A program made the translations under genes and the position numbers. Shown here in pieces: positions 1-10,309 of a stretch of DNA of 64,000 nt (the first letter of the stretch is position 1; the number at the start of each line of letters is the position of its first letter). The stretch is taken from NCBI RefSeq assembly GCF_004193775.1, contig NC_041021.1, forward strand, positions 21,110,632 to 21,174,631. The letters are read 5' to 3'. Source of the stretch: Glycine soja. Taxonomy: Eukaryota > Streptophyta > Magnoliopsida > Fabales > Fabaceae. The notes beneath the pieces are model-generated. The model did no database searches. It was given only the letters and a program-made list of their open reading frames with translations, and was not told where the DNA came from.

Positions 1-262
1 GATTATTTACTCTAAACAAAAATAGAAAGAGGATAAAGCCATGCGTAAGTTGGAAAAATGGATAAATAGATGAGTAGTAAAATATCAATTCAGTATAGGA
101 AATTGGTACCATGATCCTTCATATTACAAAAAAGTAACTTTAGTCCTAACATTGAAAATTTCAATCAATTTGGTGCCTAACAGTCTAACACACACCAAAT
201 CAGGGGACCAACCAATATAAGTGGTGCCAATTTCACTTCACTAACCAAATGATGCTTATTAC

Positions 263-1143
263 TCAATAGATGGCTGAAAGATCAGAAGGAAAATATTCAA
301 TGTGAACTTTTATGAGTACCCCATCTGCAGAATTGTTTTCTTCATCCGTCGAATTGGCAACCACCTCTCCCCCGTTGAAGTCAGGCATTTCAACCTCATC
401 TTCAAGCAGCTTCTGATTGCAACAAATAGCAATGATAACAACATAATTTACTTGCATTTCTACAAAACAAGCAGACGATATGAAAAACTAGCATGACCCC
501 AAAGACAAAGACATGCCTTAAATGAAGAACTGCTGCCTTTCCCAGATAAATTCTGATTACTGATTCCTATGTTGTAGTAATACTCTTCTCAGAATTAATA
601 ATAATAATTAATAATTAGTTTAATAATTAACTACAAAGCAATCTCAATAGCAACAAAAACAGTTAGTTGATGCACCTTTTAGAATGTCCAGCCGCACGGA
701 AGTGGCAATTCTAGCTATTAAAAATAAATAAAATTACATAAGAAAAAAAGATAGTGATTGCATTTTGCATATGTAATAATGTTCATAAAATAAAAATCCA
801 TTTGAAGAAAAAGTTAGGGTGTAGACAGACCTTGTTGGTGGGGTGTAATGAAGGCGCATTGTTGGGGAAAACGTCGTCGTCTTCATTCAGCAGTGAAATA
901 AGAAAGAGGTGATTAGATTATGCCATTCCTCTAAGATGGAATATAAAATGTAGAAATGAAATTACCAGAAATGCTTTCATCCGAGTCTGGTTTGTGCTGT
1001 AAATTGTAAAATTAAAGAGTGAATTATCAAGTGAAGTTAGATTAGGGTTAAGATTAATGGGAAATGCGAAAAAAAGAAGAAGGTTTCGTAGGAACTTTAC
1101 GGCGCGGAATAACGTTTTTGGTGCACGCCGAGAAGGTTGCCAT
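263..1143 (-). CDS. Possible spliced host gene, 5' exons only
   Basis: Seen: on the minus strand an ATG at 1143 starts MATFSACTKNVIPR, a Ser/Thr/Lys-rich beginning of the kind found in organelle transit peptides, followed by a GTAAAG donor at 1100. A 31-bp exon-like block (966-996, HKPDSDESIS) is bounded by AG and GT, and another (831-880, DDDVFPNNAPSLHPTNK) joins it in frame. An acidic open stretch (about 263-412, with LLEDEVEMPDFNGGE) could be a further exon. The 1080-1180 stretch is richer in GC than its surroundings, as expected for a first exon. Against it: the first two blocks do not share a splice phase with the donor chosen, so the model is incomplete or the gene is broken. I do not recognise the product. 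The gene would continue off the left edge. Confidence 0.25.
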
Positions 1144-2640
1144 TGCCTCCTTATCTGAACGTAGTCGTTTCAGTTTCAAGTTTCAAATCATGAATATGGA
1201 TGGGAGGTTCATCATTCTCATTCTGCCACTCCCATTTTGTTAATTCTTTCTACTTTTCTTCCTCCTCTAAACCTTACCAAGTGTCAAATTATTAAGTTAA
1301 GTTTGAGGGTTAACTTATATCAAGAATTGATTGAACAGATTTGCGGATTATGTTGGAGTTTAGTTCAGCTGGTTCATTTAACAATTCTTATCAATAAAAA
1401 AAATTAAATTCAACTTAAGTGGTAATATATATTTTTAATCATGATTTTTTTCACCTTTAGTGTGACTAATGTTTTCTATTATTAATATTTTAAATTTTGC
1501 TATTAAATATTATCATTAAATGATGAGATGATAGCTTCCTCTCAAACTATATCATATTTAACTAATTATTTAATTGATGTTTCATTTGGTGTCATCTAAA
1601 CTCAACAATTAATTTCAAGAAGTAAAAAGTAAACTCAACATTGTATCTCAAAACAAAACCTAGAATCAATAAAATAAAAAATAAGGGATTCAAATCCAAT
1701 AACAACTCTAGCATGAAGAAGGAAATTAACTGCTCGTAATCAACCGACACGACGGTTGATCAATTGATTGATTTTTACACCAACATAAATTAACACATTG
1801 AATAGGACTCCAATCATCTCAACTTGAAGTTCCCTTCACCATCCTTCAAGTTTTAAAGATAAATTTGACTCCAACAACGAGAATGACTTCTAGTAGGCGA
1901 GTTGAGAAAACAACCACAAACGATTTTTTTTGTCTTAACCCTCCCGTTCATCAAGAGAAAGAGATCCTGACTAATATGAAATTCGATTGAGAGGGCTAAG
2001 AATTATTTCCATCAATGATGGAACTCATATATTACTTGAATGATTCAACCTTAACTTTAGTGTGTCCAACCACTTGGTTAGCCATAAACGATTACAACTA
2101 CCATAGTAGTACCTCCCATGATTGTAACCACTTAGGCAGTCGTTAGTCAACCGACTACTATTGCTTTTGGGTGATTAACACATGCAAAACCTCATCATGA
2201 TTAACAAGCATGAGGGTGACATGGGACACGTACGGTCCTGATCTACCAATTGTTGTTGGAAAGAACCAAAATCTAGCATTCCCATTAATAGATCTTTGTT
2301 TCACAGTGAGCATACAAGTTACTAAGTTGATCACCTAAGTAAACATACAATTAGTCTAGATTAATAAATGATAAATCCTTTTTTATTTGTGTCTTGAAAT
2401 AAGTATCACATGATGAATATTTTGGTAAATAATTTGAAAATGTAGTTATGTAAAAAAAATGTTGTAAAAAATGTACCTCTTAATCAACCCAATCATTAGG
2501 CTTAAGATTCCTTAATATTTTTCTGTCTACAAATATTTTAGCCATAGTCATTACCAGGATTTCCTTCCAGCAACAAGAAATATAAATTGGTAAAAAAGGA
2601 TACATAGGTTACTTTTTATGTTATTACATATTAGTTACAT
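1144..2640. other. AT-rich intergenic sequence, nothing recognised
   Basis: No long open frame, terminal repeat or known motif was found here. It may hold the promoter of the possible gene to the left. Confidence 0.5.
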
Positions 2641-2644
2641 CAGG

Positions 2645-3300
2645 TGAGTGGCATATCATACCCATTATCTTCATCACCCTTATTCCTACCGAAGATGTAG
2701 GCAGTTACAAGTGAGTGAACCTCATCCAAAATCATGTTTAGTGGAGGCCTAAAAGTCATTGGAAGCCACTACAAAGGCCACATACTGTGTGTTTTAGTTT
2801 TGATTACAATTTTCATTTTAAGGATCCCATTTTTTTAAGCATGCGACAAATTATAAACATACCATTGGAATGTCTACAATAGTAGTCATTCCATCATATG
2901 TTGCATTGTGAAGAGGCTCTACATTTGAAAATAGTCCAAAATCGTTGCTAGTAATAGTATGCTAAAAAAATTTCTTCTTCAGACCACCCTCATTGACAAT
3001 AGCCTCACATTTAGTATTGTGAGCTTTTGCCTTCTTTGACAAGGATGCCTTTTTTGTTTTCCTTATTGAGGATTGCTTCGGTGTTGTGCTTTTCTGTTGT
3101 TTCATGTGGACTAAAGAAGGAGTCGTATTGTGTGTATTGTTTTGTCTTTGACTAGAAACAATCATTGCTAAGTCGCTGACACTCTTTACTAGTTTCTCTA
3201 GTGTAGTGTCTATGCGCACAAATTTGTCATCATAAGCATCTTTGACATTCCAATACATATATGTTAGGGTTAGGTAGTTAATAAGCAATTGGTATTTCAT
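2645..3300 (-). pseudogene. Unidentified minus-strand gene remnant
   Basis: Seen: an open frame from 3300 to 2962 (112 codons) with a Lys/Ser-rich basic C-terminal half. Past its stop (TAG, 2962-2964) the same frame stays open and readable (NDFGLFSNVEPLHNATYDG) to a GTATGT donor near 2865. A further block around 2650-2765 reads sensibly as RPPLNMILDEVHSLVTAYIF and may be the next exon. The mixture of basic tail and short exons resembles host-like genes carried by plant DNA transposons, but I do not recognise the family. With an in-frame stop it is probably a pseudogene. A related open stretch on the same strand lies at about 3590-3750. Confidence 0.3.
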
Positions 3301-4294
3301 TTTTTTAAATGTGCTTAGGTTGGTTCGATGTATACCTATTGTCTCTTTTGGGAAGACTCTGCCATAGGTGACTTGCTAGCATTGTTATCCTTCGCAGCTT
3401 GGTGGTCAGGGATACTCTCAATGTAGTTGTTGTATTCATTCAATAAATGTAACAAGCATTAATGACACCTACAAATCATTGACTACGACCATATAATAGT
3501 ACCATGTTATTCAATGTTACTTTAGTGCATGCAACTAATTCAATTAATAATGTGCAAACATTCTACTCAACCATCAATGAGGCTACAATGTCAAGTGCAT
3601 AATATTAACAACATTTTTTGTCCTAGACTCAATCTCGACGTACTGTGTCGCCTGAGCGGCTTGTTTGCCCTCGGTGCAAATTTTATGACCTGAATTTGTC
3701 CAGGTCTTCTTAACATCATGTTTCTTTTTTGGCATCAAAACCATTTTGTCTTTTGCTTGGGTTTCTTTTTATTTCTCTATTACAGCAGGAGAGGCTAATG
3801 AGTGACCAGTGTCTTAAATAGCAATGTCAGTTTGTGTGTTCAAGAGGTGAGTAAATTTGGAATGACGAAAGACCAGTAGTTTGCGAGCAAGGAATTGGCA
3901 ACGTTGTGAGAGATGAAAGTGGAGGTGTGGTGAGGAGAGGTGAAGTGAGGGAAGGAAACACCTACTATTGTACATTCTACATGCCCAAGGCTTTCAAATG
4001 TCAAGTTTTTTTAGGAGATTTTGTTATGGAAAATAGTAAAAGCAAGTAATGATTGTTACTTCTTTTAGTTAAGGACTTTAATATGCACTTCCTCCGAGGG
4101 ATTTTGGACAAATTTCACAACAAGTAATCAAGTACTAGTTTCAGTAGTTGGGATTTGTGTCATTTTTTACTTCTTTCGGTGATATAGGGTTTATGTCTGT
4201 TAGAGGTGGGGGGAGCAACATGAACAACATGAAGACTAAAGCTTGAATCTTGGAGAAAAGCTTGAAGATGTTTTGTCTTTTACATGCCCAACTC
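3301..4294. other. Sequence flanking the solo LTR; no clear gene
   Basis: A short minus-strand open stretch at 3590-3750 (includes KKHDVKKTWTNSGHK) may belong to the unidentified gene remnant to the left. The rest shows no recognisable feature. It ends with GCTTG (4295-4299), the target duplication of the next element. Confidence 0.4.
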
Positions 4295-5689
4295 GCTTGT
4301 GTGACACCCTCTATCCCTCACATATATATACTAATAATAAAAGGAATAAAAAATCAGAATTAATTAAATTTTTTTAAAACACATTTAAATACAAGCTTTT
4401 CAAAAGGGTAAAAGGTTCACATTCACTTTTCTAACATCATAATAAAACTGTCCAAATAAATAATAAATCATCTCAGCTCAAAACAAGGTTGTCCAAGACT
4501 TTATACAATTAATATAAAAACTGTTGGACAAGTGACCTCAGATATCTTAAGAAGCGGCGGGGGGGGGGGGGGTTGAATTAAGATATCACAAACTTTTTCC
4601 TAATTAAAAAATTCTATTTTGATTTTAACCTAAATCCCAAGATTCCTTTCAAAATGAACTCCTAAATAATTATGCAACTTAAACTTACTCAATAGGAGCA
4701 ATAAGCAATAATCAATAAAAGAGTTTAAGGGAAGAAAGATTGCAAACTCAGATTTATACTGGTTCGGCCACACCCTTGTGCCTACGTCCAGTCCCTAAGC
4801 AACCTGCTTGAGAGTTCCACTATCTTGCAAAAGCCCTTTACAAGTTCCGAACCACACAAGGACAATCTTTCCTTTGTGTTCAAATTGCTTTACAACAAGA
4901 GACCCTCGGCCTCTTAGTCCCTTTTCAGAAATAAGATGAAGAGAAGAAGAAATTTCTCTTGAAAGAGATAGATTGAACAATTGAGCACTCAAATAATTCC
5001 TTATTGAATTACAAGTGTATTGGCCAAGGAATTTTTTAAGAGGATAAGATGATTTTGCTTTTGAGAGGATAAGACCTTTTTGTTCTGAAAAACTCTGAGC
5101 AAATTCGTGTTCCAAGTCACATATAAATAGACCTTTGATGGCCTATTCAAAAATCATTTGAACAGATGTGACTCTTGGAAATTATTTTCTAAAATTCTCC
5201 TCTGGTAATCGATTACAATATTTGTGTAATCGATTACAGGCTTTAAAATTTGAATCAAAACGTTCAATAACTGCTGGTAATCGATTACCATCCATGTGTA
5301 ATCGATTACACATTATAAATTTTGAATTCAAATTTCTAATGACTGCTGTAAACATCTTTGTTGGATCAAGTGGGCTTAGAATAATTAAGAAGGGGGGGTT
5401 GAATTAATTATTCCTAAACCTTTACTAATTAAAAATTTACTCTTCTAAGGCTTTTACTATGTTGTTAAGAGAATAAGGAGTAGAAGAGAAACTTAACCAA
5501 AAGTAAAAGCGGAAATTAAAATGCACAACGGAAAGTAAAACAGTAGGGAAGAAGGAGACAAACACACATGAGTTTTTATACTGGTTCGGCAACAACCCGT
5601 GCCTACATCCAGTCCCCAAGCGACCTGCGGTCCTTGAGATTTCTTTCAACCTTGTAAAAATCCTTTTACAAGCAAAGATACACAAGGGA

Positions 5690-6100
5690 TGTACCCTCCC
5701 TTGTTCTCTTTGAACCTAGTGGATGTACCCTCCACTGGAACTGATCCACAAGAGATGTACCCTCTCTTGTTCTCAGTCAACAACCCAAGTAGATGTACCC
5801 TCTACTTGTACCACAAAGGATGTACCCTCCAATGTATTTAGACAAAGATCTCAGGCGGTTAAACCTTTGATACTTTGTGAATGGGGATACAAAAGAATTC
5901 TCAGGCGGTTAGTCCCTTGAAATCTTTTGTATATGGGAAAGGGAAGAATCAAAAGAATTCTCAGACTATGTCGTTTTGAATTCTTTGACAAGGGAGACAC
6001 AAAAGAATTCAGGCGGTTAGTCCTTTGTTCTTTTGGAAAAGGGAGAAGAGAGACACAAAAAGAATTCAGGCGGTTAGTACTTGGCGAATTCTTTTTGGCA
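5690..6100. repeat. Short tandem-like blocks inside the nested solo LTR
   Basis: Two families of local repeats: GATGTACCCTC at least five times between 5693 and 5832, and AGGCGGTTAG with an adjacent AAAAGAATTC four times or so between 5850 and 6090. They look like local amplification within the LTR and have no evident coding role. Confidence 0.6.
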
Positions 6101-6272
6101 AAGTGAGAAGAGATGAAAATAATGAATAGCACAAGTTTTCAAGGTTTAGAAAACCAGAAAACTTTGGAAAGATTTTGGTACAAAGAAGAAGAAGAAGTTC
6201 AAAGAGATTCAAGGCTTGTAAAGGATTGTATAAGATTGATTGGATTGATTATAAAATGCAAAACAAAGTCTT

Positions 6273-6650
6273 GCTTTTATAGACTCTTCATGTCTGGTCA
6301 AGAGGACCATTTAGAAGAGTTATGACTTTTAGAAAAACTTAAAACCAATTTGAAAAAGTCAAAAACCATTTGAAGAGTTACATCTTTTGATTTATTCAGA
6401 AACAATCACTGGTAATTGATTACCAAATCAGTGTAATCGATTACACAAAGCTTTTATGTGAAAAAATGTGACTCTTCACATTTGAATTTGAATTTCAACG
6501 TTCAAACACACTGGTAATCGATTACCAAAACATTGTAATCAATTACAGCTTTTTGAAATCAATTGGAACGTTGTAAATTCAGTTGAAAGTTTTTTGAAAA
6601 CCATTTTGCTACTGGTAATCGATTACAATAATCTTGTAATCGATTACCAG
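6273..6650 (-). promoter_or_regulatory. LTR promoter module: TATA box with three upstream palindrome pairs
   Basis: Minus-strand TATA box CTATAAAAGC at 6273-6282. Upstream in the direction of transcription are three pairs of GTAATCGATTAC-type palindromes (starting near 6412, 6513 and 6615), each pair separated by exactly 9 nt. The arrangement is what one expects of a U3 enhancer; the binding protein is unknown. Confidence 0.5.
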
Positions 6651-7359
6651 AGAGTAAAAACTCTTTGGTAAACAGGTTTTGAGAAAATCCATGTGCTACT
6701 CAGTTTTTGAAAAAACTTTTTCATACTTATCTTGATTAAGTCTTCTCTTGATTCTTGAATCGTGTGTCTTGAATCTTGATCTTGATTCTTGGAAGCTTGA
6801 ACCTTGAATCTTGAATCTTGATTCTTGATTCTTGAAATCAAATTTCCTCTTGAACCTTGAAGTGTTCTTGATTCAATCTTGAACATCTTGAACTTATTCT
6901 TTGATTCTTTGAGATCATCATCTTTGTTATCATGAAGTGTTCTTGACCTTTGAGCTTTTTGTCATCACGTTTGTTATCATCAAAACTTCTTTGAATCAAT
7001 CTTGATTCATCATGAAGCTTGCTTCTACAATCTTCAGCTGCTGGTAATCGATTACAATCCTCATGTAATCAATTACATGCCTTAAAAAATATTCAAAATT
7101 ATTTTAAAAACATTTCAGGAAGTGTTTTGGCCACTGGTAATCGATTACCAGAGAGTAAATTTCTTGTAAAAACATTTTTGCTTAAATTCATTGGCCAAAC
7201 TTCTTGTTGTTTCAACTTGGAATTCCTTTCCTAAATCACTAGAGATCTTCTTGATGATGTATCTTGAATTTCTTGGATTTTTGTCTTGAATTAAACTTGA
7301 GAAGCGCATGATCACATGGCATCATCAAAACATCAAAGTCAAAGTCTTTGCTTCTAACA

Positions 7360-7373
7360 ATCTCCCTTTTTTT
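7360..7373 (-). other. Polypurine tract of the copia element
   Basis: On the minus strand AAAAAAAGGGAGAT lies directly before the 3' LTR start (TGTTAGAAGC), the usual place for the plus-strand primer of reverse transcription. Confidence 0.75.
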
Positions 7374-7762
7374 GATGATGACAATTGAATTCCTGAAATC
7401 AAGATACAAGATAGAATATATGCAAGGTATAACATTCACTCATTCCATACTCCCCCTATGTTTTGGAATTAATGATCTCTTGATTTCTAAGGTTCTAAAC
7501 CACCCCATTTCTCTCCCCCTTTGGCAACATAAAAAAGTCAAGGTACGTGGTAAGCAACACAAGGCGGAAGATAACTAAAGTTCACATAATCATGCAAAGA
7601 TAACTAAAGTTCACATAATCATTCATAAGTCAAAAACAAATATAATGCAGTCATAAAATACTAAGTGCTAAATACCGAAATATAACTAAAGTTCAGAAAA
7701 TGATAACTTAAAAGGCATAGCCAAATACACGACTTAAAATAAAAGATAATAATAATATAAAA
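7374..7762. other. 3' untranslated part of the copia element
   Basis: Lies between the third ORF and the purine tract. Contains two copies of a short block with GATAACTAAAGTTCA (near 7570 and 7597, with a variant near 7682). No open frame of note. Confidence 0.5.
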
Positions 7763-8891
7763 CTAGGAAGGTGGTGGAAGGTCGAAGCACCGACGAAGAT
7801 AACTCACATCCTCTTCAAGCTGCGTGATACGGGTATCCATTCCTTCAAAGCGACCATCCAAAGAATCAAAGCGTTCCCCAACATAGGTGCGGAGGTCCCA
7901 TAATTCCAAAAGAACTTCATTCATAAGGGTTGATGAATCATCTTGTTAAGGCGGAGGAGAGAGAGTATGCTCGTCTTGCAAAGGTTGTGCGTCCTTCTTC
8001 AGCCACTGTCCATCACGATCCTTACGGTAACCAAATAAAGTTATTGCACCAGCACCAATGGCAAAAAATCTCTTGACTTGAACAAAAGGTTCATCATCAA
8101 GAGGAATTTGAAAATGACGAAGAAAAAGGGTGACCAATTGAGGATACAAAAGAGGTGCATTAGCCCGTAATGCCTTATGCATTCGGTACCTAACCAAGTG
8201 AGCCCAGTCGATCTGATGATCGATAAGGAAAGCCCACATCAAAATCAAGTCCTCCTCAGAGGCTTGAGCCAGATTAGAAGAACGGGGAAGCAAAATTTTA
8301 ACTATGATATAGTGCATGATGCGACAATCAAAGGTTAATGATCCGGCCAACAATCTACCAGTCATATCAGCCTAGCCATTTATTGACCATACGGCGAGCA
8401 TCATGACTAGAATAGTCGAACTTCCAGTCATCAACAATGGTGCCATCAAAAGGTGCACCTTGACTGGGTAATTTAGTTAATAAAAAGAACAAAGATTGAT
8501 CAATGATCATATAAATATCATGCACCTCAGAGTGAATCGTACCATCCTGAATTTTTAAATTACTGTAAAAGACTCTAACTAGTTCAGGATAATAAGGCAA
8601 TTTTAAGGACATAAAATCAACTAATCCAAAATTTTGAAACACTTGATGACAGTCAAATGTCTCATCATTAAAGAAGTCTATGTCTAGGTACTTAGGGTCT
8701 AAGATGATCCTAGAAGAAAATTGAGAAGTGTACCGTAGATGTTGATCATCTGAAGAAAATAGAGTAGATGATCATGAAGATGACAGGGAAGGGGGAAGTG
8801 GTGCTGTGGGTGATTCAAATGGTTTGTGGTGTCGATGGGCAGCAGCAGCGGAAGTGGATGAGCCCTTTCGCTTTTTCGATGATTCAGCCAT
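7763..8891 (-). pseudogene. Third ORF of the copia element (env-position / plant transposon protein family), broken
   Basis: Seen: ATG at 8891 (MAESSKKRKGSS, a basic nuclear-signal-like start), then a frame carrying LPYYPELVRVFYSNLKIQDG and, later, RSSNLAQASEEDLILMW and QIDWAHLVRYRMHKALRA, ending with a heptad-like stretch (RFDSLDGRFEGMDTRI) and a stop at 7763. Breaks: in-frame TGA at 8772-8774, a frameshift near 8370 and an in-frame stop at 7946-7948. Known: SIRE/Maximus elements often carry an extra ORF after pol, called env-like in some members; this text resembles proteins annotated as putative plant transposon protein. I see no signal peptide or membrane segment, so an envelope role is not supported. 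About 370 codons if unbroken. Confidence 0.7.
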
Positions 8892-9070
8892 TTGATGAAT
8901 TTTTTGCAGATTTTAATCAGTTGAATCAAAGGAGGATTGAAAATGATGAAGTTTGGGCTTTGTGGGACGTGATTTGGTTAAGAATTGAGGGAGTTATGAA
9001 GATTTGAAGAATTTGGGAGAAGGGCATCGTCAAGGTCGAGAATGTTGCAGTCTGTAGCTGCTGAGACGCG

Positions 9071-9172
9071 ATATATATAGAGGATGTCATGTTGTAATTG
9101 ATTACAAGTCTTGGTAAAAGATTACAAGAGTACTTAGCCTTCTGGTAATCGATTACAGGATGCTGTAATCGA
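9071..9172 (-). promoter_or_regulatory. Putative internal promoter ahead of the third ORF
   Basis: Minus-strand TATATATA at 9071-9079 lies about 180 nt upstream of the ORF's ATG at 8891, followed by a leader rich in C, T and A. Just upstream of the TATA box (9093-9172) are two pairs of GTAATCGATTAC-type palindromes with 8-nt spacing. It is the same layout as in the LTR promoters of this window, but placed inside the element. Confidence 0.4.
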
Positions 9173-9419
9173 TTACAAGCTATTTGTTCTTCTAAAATTA
9201 TCTATGTCTATGCTAAAAACATCTAACTATATCAATCATCAACACTGATACTTATTTAATGCAATCAAACAAGCATCAATCACACAATAACACACCAATC
9301 AAACATAATCAAAGTCTTAGAATCAATTACAATCAATCAATCATCAAACATCAATATTTCAATCAACCAATCAATCCTTATTTATCCAAATCACTAATAT
9401 CTAAGAGGCCTACTTCTCT
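9172..9419. other. Spacer between pol and the third ORF
   Basis: CAATCA-rich low-complexity sequence with no gene; forms the region upstream of the putative internal promoter. Confidence 0.5.
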
Positions 9420-10294
9420 TCTAATGGAAAAGAATGTTTCTCTGGGGAGAGGTTTTGTGAAGATATCAGCAAGTTGATTCTTTGTATCAACAAATTATAG
9501 CACACAATCTCCCTTCAGAACATGATCTCTTAGAAAATGGTGCCTAATTTCTATATGTTTGGTTCTAGAATGTTGAACTGAATTTTTGGAAAGATTGATT
9601 GCACTTGTATTATCACACCTAATAGGTATATGGTCAAGAAAGATTCCATAATCAGAGAGTTGTTGCTTCATCCATAAAATTTGTGCACAACAACTGTCGG
9701 CATAAATATATTCGCTTTTGCAGTGGATAAAACAACACTATTTTGTTTCTTACTATGCCAAGAGACTAGAGCAGATCCAATGAATTGACAAGTTCCACTT
9801 GTGCTCTTTCTATATGTTTTAGAACCGGCAAAGTCTAAATCAGAGTATCCTATTAAGGTGCATGTGGAATTCCTAGGATACCATAAACCTATATTCATAG
9901 TGCCTAATAAATATCTTATGATTCTTTTAACGACACTAAGATGTGATTGTTTGGGATTTGATTGAAATCTAGCACACATATACACACTAAACATTATATC
10001 AAGTTTGCTAGTAGATAAATAAAGAAGGGATCCGATCATACCTCGATATTGCTTAACATCTATTGGCTGACCGGTTTCATCTTTATCTAAATAACAAGCA
10101 GTGCTCATTGATGTAGCCATGTGCTTAGCATTTTCCATGCCGAATTTGTGAATTAACTCTTTGCAGTACTTGGATTGATTGAGAAAAATTCCAGCCTTGG
10201 TTTGTTTAATTTGTAATCCAAGAAAGAAATTAAGTTCTCCCATCATTGACATTTCAAACTCACTTTGCATGTCGTGAGAGAATTCCTTGCACAA
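9420..10294 (-). pseudogene. Copia pol, 3' part: reverse transcriptase end and RNase H, broken
   Basis: Seen: 10294-9668 reads through the end of the reverse transcriptase (LNFFLGLQIKQ, YRGMIGSLLYLS) into RNase H (GYSDLDFAGS, RKSTSGTCQF, VSWHSKKQNSVVLSTA). Near 9710 a frameshift moves the rest of RNase H into another frame (NQLADIFTKPLPRE), and a TAG-type stop lies near 9496. The copia RNase H signature GYSDxDxAG and the ADIFTK tail are both visible. It was once continuous with the pol segment at 10310-12457, from which it is separated by one stop codon. Non-functional as read. Confidence 0.88.
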
Positions 10295-10309
10295 TAATTC
10301 ATTAGTAGA

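Larger units (their letters stand above)
5359..7029 (-). mobile_element. Nested solo LTR of a related copia family
   Basis: Seen: begins TGTTGGATCAAGTGG and ends GCTTCTACA. ATCTT flanks it at 5354-5358 and 7030-7034, a perfect 5-bp target duplication, and the host LTR resumes exactly after it. Both ends resemble the host LTR family, including a G-run before TTGAATTAA, so it is a cousin of the SIRE/Maximus-like group. It has a minus-strand TATA box (CTATAAAAGC, about 6273-6282), with three palindrome pairs upstream of it (6412-6650). Internally there are several copies of a short block with GATGTACCCTC (5690-5830) and of AATTCTCAGGCGGTTAGT-like blocks (5850-6090). Open frames inside it are small and not protein-like. 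Confidence 0.88.
4522..7359 (-). repeat. 3' LTR of the copia element, interrupted by a solo LTR
   Basis: Matches 14222-15398 nearly base for base across 4522-5358 and 7035-7359; the middle (5359-7029 plus a 5-bp duplication) is an insertion. Near its left end both LTR copies have a run of about 15 G before TTGAATTAAG. Paired GTAATCGATTAC palindromes occur at 5204-5309 and 7043-7090. Confidence 0.9.

Noticed and set aside
4795..5115. 106-codon minus-strand frame, repeated at 14296-14688
   Set aside because: Both lie in LTR sequence (transcribed part); the two copies differ by frame-ending changes as expected of non-coding DNA.
7763..8891. Calling the copia third ORF an envelope gene
   Set aside because: Position fits env-like ORFs of SIRE, but no signal peptide, membrane segment or coiled coil typical of fusion proteins is visible; kept as third ORF of unknown role.
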